Shown: in pieces, positions 34,901-47,080 of the stretch
Position numbering within the stretch: position 1 is the first letter of the stretch
Layout: the number at the start of each line of letters is the position of its first letter
Assembly (NCBI GenBank): GCA_038501785.1
Contig: JBAMJR010000188.1
Location: 186,001 to 250,000, forward strand
From: Myoxocephalus aenaeus
Lineage: Eukaryota; Chordata; Actinopteri; Perciformes; Cottidae
DNA length: 64,000 bases
Direction: 5' to 3'
The notes under the pieces: generated by a model
The model's input: only the letters and a program-made list of their open reading frames with translations
What the model was told of the DNA's origin: nothing
Databases searched by the model: none
Position numbers and translations under genes: made by a program

Positions 34901-37900
34901 CCATGAGCTTCAGGGAGAAGAAGCCGGTCGGACAACTAAAGCTGGAGCAAAATTACAACTTTTTTACTTTAGCTAGCAAACAATGTAATACAGAGCAGCG
35001 GAAAGACAGTTTTACCTGTCTCTCTTTTATAGCCGCATTACTACAAAAGATCCCGACAGCACGTTAAATTATTTCTTTATTTTCTTTATTTCAATTTGGG
35101 TCAGCTAGCATCTACATAAAACTCTTATTTCATTTTGGTTTAAACTTATTGAACACATTTTTTAGTTCTGTGCTTGGATGTTTTAATACCTAAAATAGCC
35201 CTTTTATAAGTTGTAATAACGTTCTCCCCTTACATTTCGTATGTAGCTTGGACATTTTATCAAAGAACACGATAAGATTTTAAACTTAAAAAGATCTAAA
35301 ACCTTGTTTATGCAGAAAACCAACTTGTCCATCATTCTCTCCCTCCAGCCCCCAGCTCTGCCCACCTTGAAGATCTCTCCTACCTGGATGAGCAGCAGAG
35401 ACACGCCCCTTCAAGGACGTCCCTCAGGATGCCCAGGCAGAACTCTGGGAGTCGTAGTCAACCGGACCACAGAGGTAAACGCACACGAACAAACGCATAA
35501 ACGCAACAAAGCCGTGCTATTTTACAGACGGTGTTACAAACCTCCTCCCGCCTCTTCCTCTGCAGTGAGTTTCACTCCCTCCCTCAGCCTGAAGCCCCTC
35601 CACTTCGAGGTCCCGGGTCTCTCGTCCGATTGGCTGTTCACCGGCAGGGAGTGGCTCTTCCAGGAAGTGGACGCTTGTCTTCGCAGCGGCGACCCGGCAA
35701 CCGGCCGAGGCGTGGTGATCGTCGGCAACATGGGCTTCGGCAAAACGGCTATCGTCGCCCGTCTGGTGGCCCTCAGTTGTCACGGAAACCGCATGTCGCC
35801 AACCGCCACCGGCAACCAGACCGCGGCTAAACGTACGCAGAGAGAGACGTTTCGTTATATGTACAAGTACAATTATCGTTTAAAAAAACAACCTGTCAGT
35901 GTGATGAAAGTGGCGCATGAATCCCCAAAAAAAGAAAAGTTATAGCCGTTTCTTTCACAATCCTTTCTTTCACAAAAGTGATTTTGTGCCCAACTCAGAA
36001 GTTGCAATTACTATTATTATAATCACATGTTGCTTCTTCCTGGGGGCTTGAACAAGACGCTGTGGATGTCCCCCAAACGTGAATTTTGTAGCAGATTACT
36101 ATTTATTTTCTCTATATCCTCTTCTGTAATTCCACATTTTAAAGCCTTTATATATAAAAAATAACTATTCCAAATGTATAACTTGGAATTGGATAAAGTG
36201 GAATAGATTACTATGCTCTGGTTGTCAGCTGTCATATTTAGCTGTTATATTTAGCGACCTCCGCTAACCCTCGCTAACCTCCGGGTTACCAGCCCACCCT
36301 AATACAGCAGGCTAAATCCGGCCCTGACTTAGTCAGTTTAGACTCGACGTGAAGGCAAGTCTGTAAGAACATGTACATTAAAAAATAGAATGAAAAGACC
36401 GAATGGTGTTTTAGAATTGTTCCATTGCTAGCTGAATGTTTAACAGCGCTTGAAGGGGACATAGTAAATTGTTGGCAGTAGCCAACGTTGCATGCTTGCC
36501 AAAGGATCCCCAGTGAGTTATTCCAGCCATGGAGGCAACCTCGGCCCGTCTGTAAGAGAAGGCTGAGTCATCATGCAGAACCCAATGAAATCAGCCCGAC
36601 TCGCGACCAGCAACCACACTCACGGCCGAGCCAAGCAGCAGGAAAACCCATTAATTCATGCAGTGGATAAAAAAAAACAGAGAGGAAGACAGATATGGTG
36701 TGTGTCTTTACATCTTTACTGAGATTGTGGAAAATAATATTCTTAATAATCCCTCACTCCAGATGCAGAGGCCGTTTCTTTCTCCCAAGACTCCCTGGGA
36801 AGAGGAGGAGACGAAGGAGGCGGAGGAAGCTGTCCGGGGACTCCGGAGATGAGGAGGAGACAAGAGGAGGCGCTGAGGAGACTTGCAGCACAGGTAACAT
36901 CCCCACTTTACTAAAGATCCACTGTCTCACACAACAGATTACTAGAAAGCAGTAACCTGAAAGTAACCAAGTACATTAATTTAAGTACTGCACTTAAGTA
37001 CGGGGTATTTGTACTCAACATTTTATGCTACTTTAAAATGCAGTGCACTACGTTTCCTTCAGTAAAATTACCATCCACCCACTAGCACCTCTAAAATTTC
37101 CGAATGAGCACGTCGTTACTCGCATCTAGGTCTTGTCATCGCCTTCGGGTTGCTAGGCAACCAGCGAACACACTATGAAGTCACTGCACTCGGCCAAGAA
37201 ATGGTCTGGTGCACAACCCCCCTGTAGTAAAACCACAACTTTGGCTTGCTGTGCTAAGTTTTCCTGCAACCGTAAATCAGCCAGGAGCAGGAGGGGTGGT
37301 GGAATAGCCTCAAGTCTTAGTTTAGCTTCAGACTCGGCTCTGCTGCCTCTCGACTCCGCTTTCAGTAGCATTTGGTCCGGCGGGTCCTGGGTGGTCGGTG
37401 ATCGGCTCAAGGTCGGCTTCCCACGAATGAATCCTCATCACAAAATGTCCGTCCGGTGGAAACTTAAGCGGCTGGTGATGAAATCAGCAACAGCAAACTC
37501 AAAGGTCTTGCTAAAATCCGCAAATCGTGCGAATCATCTCTTCCTGTCTGACCTTGCAGGTAGTCGCGTATCATTTCTGTCAAGCTGATAACTGTCACAC
37601 CTGCCTGGTCCCGGAGTTCGTCCACAACATGGCGGCGATGCTAAGTGACGCCCCCCAGCTGTCGGCCTATCGGGAGCTGCTGCACCGCACGCCTCAGCTG
37701 CAGAGCACGCTCAGTCTGCGCTCCTGCATCCAGGATCCGAGCTCCGCCCTCCAGAGAGGAATACTACAACCACTGGAAGCTCTCTACAGAGGTACACTGG
37801 GATGCTCTGTATTCTGCTGGCTTCTCTTCTGTAAAAGCCAGGCATATAAAACTCAATGGGTTCTGTTCTATATTGTTTTGTTTTCCAGAGAGGAAGTTGC

Positions 37901-40900
37901 AGGTGGACGGGGCGGGGCTTATTGTACTGATCGATGGGCTGAATGAGGCAGAGTTCCACCGGCCGGACTATGGCGACGCACTGACTTCCTTCCTTTCCCG
38001 AAACGTCCAGAAATTTCCTTCCTGGTTGAAGGTCATAACCACTGTCAGGACCGGTCAGCAGGTATACACACCCACAAAAAACAACTGTTGGATGATCTGT
38101 TAAACAATGCATTTATTTATTAAAGCTCCATGTAAGCTCACTATGTGTGGTGACCATCATCAAATTCCGGTTATTGACAGCAATAACACAATAACATTTT
38201 AGACTTTGATATCAGAGGATTGTTTGATTTTCTCATCTTTTTTATATAAAATTAAGACCTACAGATCTATTTAAAACTGTGTACTTCTCCAGTGTTCACA
38301 GGGGTGTAGAGAGAAAAACTTGATATCACAAGAGTTTAAAGCATCTTTTTTTATCCTTTCCAAAAATAAAACATGACACAAAGAGCAAGAAAACAAACTC
38401 AATTCAAAGAGTTCAAGTGAAGAAATCTGTTCTAACTAGTTTACAGTAGTAAAGTTAAGCGAAGGTTAGCATAACTAGTTTACAGTAGTAAAGTTAAGCG
38501 AAGGTTAGCATAACTAGTTTACAGTAGTAAAGTTAAGCGAAGGTTAGCATAACTAGTTTACAGTAGCAAAGTTAAGCGAAGGTTAGCATAACTAGTTTAC
38601 AGTAGCAAAGTTAAGCGAAGGTTAGCATAACTAGTTTACAGTAGCAAAGTTAAGCGAAGGTTAGCATAACTAGTTTACAGTAGCAAAGTTAAGCGAAGGT
38701 TAGCATAACTAGTTTACAGTAGCAAAGTTAAGCGAAGGTTAGCATAACTAGTTTACAGTAGCAAAGTTAAGCGAAGGTTAGCATAACTAGTTTACAGTAG
38801 TAAAGTGAATGTTAGCATAACCAGTTTACAGTAGTAAAGTGAATGTTAGCATAACTAGTTTACAGTAGTAAAGTGAAGGTTAGCATAACTAGTTTACAGT
38901 AGTAAAGTGAATGTTAGCATAACTAGTTTACAGTAGTAAAGTTACACTGAAATTATTATAACTAGTTTACAGTAGTAAAGTTAAGTGAATGTTAGCATAA
39001 CTAGTTTACAGTAGTAAAGTTAAGCGAAGGTTAGCATAACTAGTTTATAGTAGTAAAGTTACACTGAAATTATTATAACTAGTTTACAGTAGTAAAGTGA
39101 ATGTTAGCATAACTAGTTTACAGTAGTAAAGTTAAGCGAAGGTTAGCATAACTAGTTTATAGTAGTAAAGTGAATGTTAGCATAACTAGTTTACAGTAGT
39201 AAAGTTACACTGAAATTATTATAACTAGTTTACAGTAGTGAAGTTACACTGAAATTATTATAACTAGTTTACAGTAGTGAAGTTAAACGAACGTTAGCAT
39301 AACTTGTTTACAGTAGAAAAGTAAACCGTTGCCGCCAAGATAAAGAGAGTTTGTAAAACACAGCCACGTTCGTTCTCGACTAGCACATGCTGTTCTCGAT
39401 GCTATCAGAGATTAAGCTAGCGTGAGGGGCTGTGTCCTGCTCTTTGTTGGATTCTGGATAGTTGACACTCAAGCAGCCTCAGCCATCGTTACCCGAGATA
39501 GCAGTGTATTTGCTGAAGGCTTAAATGTCAGCCTTTTTTTCCCTGTGACATTTAATGTGACATTTGAAGTATATTAAACAGCCAGCACGGTTATGATGGG
39601 AATAAATACTTTTTTTCTCATCGTACTTTAAGTCCTAACACTATGCATCGAGTGAATATGTAAGACCCCTTTGACAAACAACAAACTCTAACTGCTAACA
39701 GACCTGAACTAAACTCTTTCACTGTGTGTGTTTTTCAATCAGGACATTGCTCGTTCTCTGCCTTTTCACTGCATCTCTCTGGACAGGATGGAGGAGAACA
39801 ACGCCATCGACCAGGACCTGCAGGTAACATACACACCGTCTGCTGCCTGTCTGTCTCTCTGTCTATCTGGACATCTTTACACTTCTTTTATTTTCTTTCT
39901 CAGGGTTACCTAATGCAGCGTATCCACAGCAGTGCGGAGATCCAGAGCAACGTGTCGCTGACCAATGGTCGCCTCGACAACACGGCGCTGGCCAAGCTGA
40001 TCGGCCACCTGAAGAGCCTCAGCAGGGGCTCCTACCTCTACCTGAAACTGACCCTGGATCTGATAGAGGGGGGATACCTGGTCCTGAAGAGTTCCAGCTT
40101 CAAGGTGGGGAAGCAGTTGAAGTTGAGCCACTAAAAGAGTTTGAATTGTCAGTTGAAGTGCAGTAACAGCGTGTGCGTGTGTGTGTGTGTTTTTGTGTAG
40201 GTGGTCCCCGTGAGTCTAGCAGAAGTCTACCTGCTGCAACTCAACATGCGGTTTCCCACCCAGTCTTCATTTCAGAGGGTTCTGCCGCTGCTCAACGTTA
40301 CTGTGGCGTCGCTGCACCCACTGACCGACCAGCAGGTGTGTGTGTGTGTGTTTGTGTCTGCGTGCAACAACCTTAACAACCTTAACTTTTCCTACAGCGC
40401 CATCATCTGGTCAAACTTGTTATTTGTCCAAATAGTTTGGGACTGAACGGCAGCAGTGAGCTAACAGCATCGCTGTGCCAAAAGTACAGCCTCACAGAGC
40501 TGCTTGCATGCAGGCTGTAGACTGTTGGCAGTGTTGAAGTCGGTCCGACCCGTTCACACCGAACAAAAAGCCAACATTAGCCTTGTGTTATTGTAGCACA
40601 GGTCTGACCGCGGGGACTGTGTTTGTTCACGCTAGATGTCATAAATGACCAGACCTGCTGATTTGACGGTTCAAAAGGATGCCGAAATAACTACAGAATA
40701 ATAATAATGTCTATTTGTAAAGTCATTACCACACGCAAACAACTTTTAAGATGCTTGTTTTCTGAGGTATTTTCTGATTCAATGATGTCAGTGACTACAG
40801 GGATGACAGGAGGAGAATCTAAACGTTGTGTGTGAACACAGCATAAGCCTTGTTGCCATATCTTACAAATATAATACAAAAACACTTGAAATGTGACCGC

Positions 40901-42059
40901 AAATTCAAAGAAATGCACGAGGTTTTCATTTGGTTTTGCCTTTCATGTATTTCTTGTGTTGCAAATGGACTACGATTGCATTTCGTTGTCCATCCCTATT
41001 TGTTGCATAATGACAATAAATGCCCCTTGACTCCTCCTCCAGCTGTTTGAGGTGGTTAACGCCAGCGCTCTGACCGGCGGGACGCTGCACTGGGGGGAGT
41101 TCGCGCACCGTCTGGAGCAGCTCTCCTCCTTGCTGCTGCGGCGGGGCGACGGCAGCAGGATGCTAAGCCACGCCTCCTTCAGGGAGTGGCTGATGTGGAG
41201 AGAGGAGGGTCAGGACGACAGGTTCCTCTGCGACCCCAGGTACGCCGCCGGGGGGGGGAGGGAGAGAGGGAGAGAGAGAGGGGGAGGGAGGGAGAGAGAG
41301 AGAGACGTCTTCACTTAATCTGTCTGTTTTGTCTCTCCAGGAGCGGTCACACTCTCCTGGCCTTCTGGCTCTGCCGGCAGGAAGGAAAGTTGAACCGACA
41401 AGAGACGCTGGAGCTGGGACATCACATCCTGAAGGCTCACATCTACAAGGTGCACACACACACACACACAGTCTGCGATTTATTTCTGATGCCTTAAAAC
41501 TTGCATTCTCTCTACTGACCATCAGAGGGCGACTCCTCTGGTTGTATAGAAGTCTATGAGAAAATGACTCTACTTCTCTCTTGATTTATTCCCTCAGTAA
41601 ACATTGTAAACATGAGTTTACAGCCGTACTTACTTTTAAGATAACATTACTTATTTCCATGATAACTTTACATATTTTTATTAGAGTGTTTCTTATTTCT
41701 ATGCCATTCCTCACTGGAATTCCATGTGTCGTGCTAGCTAGCTAGCTAGCTAGCTGTAGCCGTGGGTATGTCCGGTGTGAAGCGAGTGCCACATACAAGT
41801 TGACCTCTGAACAGTTTTCCAGCAAGTCGCTTTATTTATTCATACAGAAGATATCTACCAGTCAATTATCCATCTCATTGTTTTGTTTCTGTGGCATCAA
41901 TTCTCGTCTCCTCAGGGTCTGAGTAGGAAGCTTGGGGTTTCCTCCTCAGTTCTGCAGGGGCTGTGGCTGTCCTACAGCACGGAGAGCCTGAGCCCCGCTC
42001 TCTCGTCACTGCGCAACCTTTACACCCCCAACATCAAGGTAACATTTCACACACGCACG

Positions 42060-42126
<67 letters not shown>

Positions 42127-43848
42127 GCTAGTACCGGTGGACTGTAACTCGACTCCCTACTCGTCCAGGTGAGCAGGTTGCTGATTATGGGCGGGGCTGA
42201 TGTGGACGTCCGTAGCGACGTCCTCAACAACGCCCCCCTGCTGTGTGTCCACGCCCACCTGGGCCACAGTGACGCTGTGGCGCTGCTGCTCGACCTTGGA
42301 GCTCAGGTACAACAAAAAAATATGTATTTATTTTTCAAAGTTTTTGTATGGAAACATTGTGTGAGGTTATGATCGAAAGTTTGTTTCAGTATCGCAACCA
42401 AACAGGTGGCTTTTTGCGTTGGTGTTCCAGGTGGATGCTCAGTCACAGGACGGTTTGACCGCGCTGGGATTCGCCGCAGCGGCTGGACATCTGGACATCG
42501 TCACCATGCTGAGTCAGCACACGGCCAAGGTGCCCGTCTACCTGTCGGCTTGCTAGGTGTTGTGGTTTAGAAGATTTAAAGCCGCTAGGTGCAGAATTTA
42601 CACTTTAAAATGTAGACTGTGTACTTCAGTGCCCTCCTGTGGTCGTATCTAGAATGACGCCGTCTCCGGAAAGTTTTTGTCTTTTCTTTTAATTTCTCTT
42701 TATTTCTATAAAGAGATCAGTTCCAGCAGAGGTATGGACATTACTTCTGTAAGGTTTAGAACAGCCATTACAACAATAATAATAACACAAACAATAATAA
42801 GACATAGTGTTATAATACAGATATACAGGTTCATCATCACACAATCAATTAAAAAAAGAAGAAAAAAATGAAGTACACCTTGGATTTTCTTGCATTTTTG
42901 CAAAAAATTATTTACATAAATTGTAGTCTGATATTCCTTAAAGTCACAATAATGGACCAGCTATGTCTACCTCAAAATAGTAACATAAAAACGTTGCATG
43001 TTTTGGTGTATTTATTTAATTATTTGCTTGAACATTCATGCAAGTTTGTCTTTTTTGGGTTACTTTGCAGTGTATTGTTAAATGTATTGTTTCCCCTTTT
43101 GGATTTTTTTATATCGACCTTCTTTGATGAATATTTCAATACAGAAGACCTTTATTTGAGTTATGAAATGGAATGTATGTGTCTATTATAGTAACCTTGA
43201 TGAAGATCACAAATGACCGTTATTCCAAAGAGTTCACTATTTTGTCCTTTTGTCCCTGCAGAATTAACATCATTTAGAATAATAACAAATGGACTTCATG
43301 TCTTCAAAAACAGATCTTGGTGTCCTCAGAGTCTAAATACTAGTAAATAACTTGGACATGGACATCGAGTTCAATAATTTCCTGTCTCTCAATAATCCTG
43401 CATCCCGTTAGCACGGCCATTAGAAGACCCAACCTTCAGACTTGTTTGCACCGTGGCCCACTGCTCAGCGCTTTGCATCGTCCCGGGTGCTCAGGGCGCC
43501 TCCTCTTAGCCTCTCCCTCTGTCCCCGCCTGTAGGCCGGCCACGTGGACGGCTCGGGCCGGTGCGTGCTGGTGCACGCGGCTCAGCGCGGCCGCCTCGAG
43601 GTGCTGCGCTTCCTGCTGAGGCGCGCGGACTGGAGCTGCACTTCCTGCTGCGGCCAGAGGGGGGCGAGCCGGTGCCAGGCGGTGCATCAGGCTCTGATCG
43701 CGGGCGCCAGCGCGGGGCACGCCGAGGTCGTGTCGTACCTCCTGGATCTTCCGGAGGAAGACGAGGATGAGGAGGAGAGACCTGAGATCAACACGGCCGA
43801 CAGTCTGTGGGGAGAGACAGGTACAGCAAGAACTGTCTGCAGCGAGTG

Positions 43849-43947
<99 letters not shown>

Positions 43948-46900
43948 TGCGCCCCCATTACATTTCATTTAGCTGATGCTTTTATCCAAAGCGACTTACA
44001 ATAAGTGCAATCAACCATGAGTACAAACTCAAAACAACAAGAATCAAGAAAGTACAAAGTGCTATTAGTGCCACGAGTCATTACTATTAATATTTTGGTA
44101 CCAGAGGTATTTTGATACTTCAGGACTGTTGCTAATGCTGCAGAAATACTACTGATTTGATCAGTTTTACTAATTTACTTATCTGTATATTTATCACAAA
44201 TATATTAAACGTAATATCTATGAAGATAGTGTATGATATATACATTATATATTTAAAATCATTTGAAGTGCTACAGTTTAAGTTGGTATTTGTTATTTGG
44301 GGAGTGTTGGATTACAGTGTTCACAAGCCACTTCTGAAAAGTGAACCCATTGCATAAGTGCCTTAAACTTGAACTATCTCTAATGTCCACCAGGGGGCGA
44401 CTTCTCTGGTTGTATAGAAGTCTATGGGAAGATGATTCTACTTCTCTCTTGATGTATTCCCTCAGTAAACATTGTAAACATGAGTTTATGTCTCAATCTC
44501 TAGTTTCAAGTCTTCTTCAATACAGCATGATGTTCATTTAGTACATTATGGTCATTTAGAGTCAAACAGACCATAAAGCAGAGTGGGCTTTAACCCTTTC
44601 ACAGTTCACAAAAGTCAATTGTACACGCCTATGTATCCTGCACTACAACAGTGTAAAGATGAGACTAAACTAAACTTACTTGTACATTATTAGTACTAAA
44701 TACTGGAGGAATCCTAGTCTCAGTTTACCAGGTTCAGAACAAAGAAGTCAGACAGAAGTTGCAGAAATTCATCAGAAATCTCACTTGAGAATACTAGAAT
44801 ATGTCAAGTTGAATTTAAGTTGACTGCCAACTAAATCTAGTGGTCTACTAAGGAAAGCCATTTGTTTGTGTTCGGGCCCTTCATTCATCTTTAATCTGTC
44901 CTTCTCATAATATAACATATTAAGGACGAGTATGTTCCCCGTCGTCTTATAAAATGTTTTCTCTTCTTTAGAATTGCGAACCCCTCAATTTCTTATCATC
45001 TATGATATTATAATTCTAAATGTATGGTACTCTGTTTGTCTTATTTGGTTGAAATAACATCTACTGTCGACCTTCATCGTGCGAGTAGGAAACCTGTCTC
45101 TGTGCGTCTCTGCAGCTTTGACGGCAGCGGCAGGAAGCGGCAGGCTGTCTGTCTGCCGCTTGTTGTTGGATCAGGGAGCCGCCGTGGAGCAAAGCAACAG
45201 GCGGGGTATGGCTCCCCTTTTTAGCGCTGTGAGACGTGGCCACCTGCAGGTACAGTGGAACACACACACACACACACACAGAATAAACGCTTTTTGGTGT
45301 TGCAAAAATGTTGAGCTTCCGTCTCCGCTTGTGTCGATCAGGTGGTGGAGCTGTTATTGAGTCACGGGGTGGAGGTGAACATGGTGGACCAGCAGGGTCG
45401 AACGTCCCTGATGACGGCAGCCTCGGAGGGACAAATAACCACAGCCCAGCTGCTACTGGATCATGGTGAATGACAGAATTGACAATCGGTCCGAATGTTA
45501 GGGGCCCCATCCATCCATAGGGGGCGCAAGCAATCCATAGGATTCTATATTCATTCTGTACACATGACATCTATTGCTACTGTCCTTCCGGGGAGAGGGA
45601 TCCTCCTCTGTTGCTCTCTGAAGGTTTCTTCCCCTTTTGAAAGTTTTTTTTTCTTCTGTTTTTTTGGGGAGTTTTTCCTGATCCGATGAGAGGTCCCGGG
45701 ACAGGGATGACGTACGTGTACAGATTGTAAAGCCCTCTGAGGCAAATTTGTGATTCTGGGCTATACAAAATAAACCGATTTTGAATTGAATGCGGGTGCC
45801 ATCCATTCATAGGGGCCCCATCCATCTATAGGGAACACCCTTAATCCGTAGCGGCGGTATCCACCCATGGGGACACGATTCACATGGGTGTCATCCATCA
45901 ATAGGGGCGCCATCCATGCATATGACCCCAATGTACACTGAGATGAATCTCTCTGTCTCCAGGAGCCTCTCTCGACCAGACTGACAAGGAAGGCTTAACG
46001 CCTCTGAGCTGGGCGTGTCTGAAAGGCCAGCTCCCAGTGGTCAGAGAGCTGGTGGAGCGAGGTGCAGCCACAACCCACGTGGACCGCAGCGGACGGACAC
46101 CTCTGGATCTGGCAGCGTTCCGCGGTGACCCAGAAGTGGTGTGTATAGCCGATGCAGTTGTCGTATTTCCCACATTATAGAGTATGTCTGTCCCTGCCTT
46201 AGCTGTTTCGAGTGTGTGAAGTGTCCATATTCAAAGCTAAATGGGTATCTTCTTCTTAGTATTTGTTGATAATAGCAACAACAAATAGCTGATTATTTTA
46301 GCTAAGAAATCTTTTTACATAAATAAAACATGCTAAACATTGCCTTTCTCTGTGTGATGTTCTGCATCAGGTGCAGCACCTGGTGGATCACGGTGCGTCG
46401 GTGGAGCATGTGGATTGCAGCGGGATGCGTCCTCTTGACCGGGCGGTCGGCTGCAGAAACACTTCGGCTGTCATCGCTCTGCTCAAAAAGGGAGCCAAGA
46501 TAGGTAGGAACATGTCTCAGTAAAGCTGTTCCCACGATTCATGTTGTTTTTGCAATTAGAGATGCGTACAGGAAATGTTTGATGGCAGAAATTGACTTGT
46601 AGGGGTATATGGTATGTGTTACTACTTTGCACAATATTCCAAAAAACTAAGATTAGTTGTAATTATGCTATTTCTACAAGACTTAAACAAAATATAAAAC
46701 ATGTGTTAATTTGTATTTCTTTAACCTCTTTGGACAGAGCCAGGCTAACTGTTTTCAATATTTATGCTAAACTACCCGGCTACTGGCGGTAGCTTCATAT
46801 TTACCATACATATATACTCATCTGTAGAGAGTGGTATTAATGTTCTCACCTCACTTTTAGAAAGAAAGCAAATAATAGTCAAGATGGTGGTAAATGTGTG

Positions 46901-47033
46901 AAGAGGAAAAAGGGCACATGGCTCATGTTTTGAGTGGAACAAAGGAATCCACTTTAGCTTTTGTGCGTCAGTAGTCAAAAGCCAAAACATGAACTGTGTT
47001 TTATAAATGGACACATGGCAAAACCAACCACTT

Positions 47034-47080
<47 letters not shown>

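Noticed and set aside
38433..39323. Regularly spaced repeats resembling a CRISPR array
   Set aside because: Units are contiguous with no unique spacers, in a vertebrate intron. It is a minisatellite.
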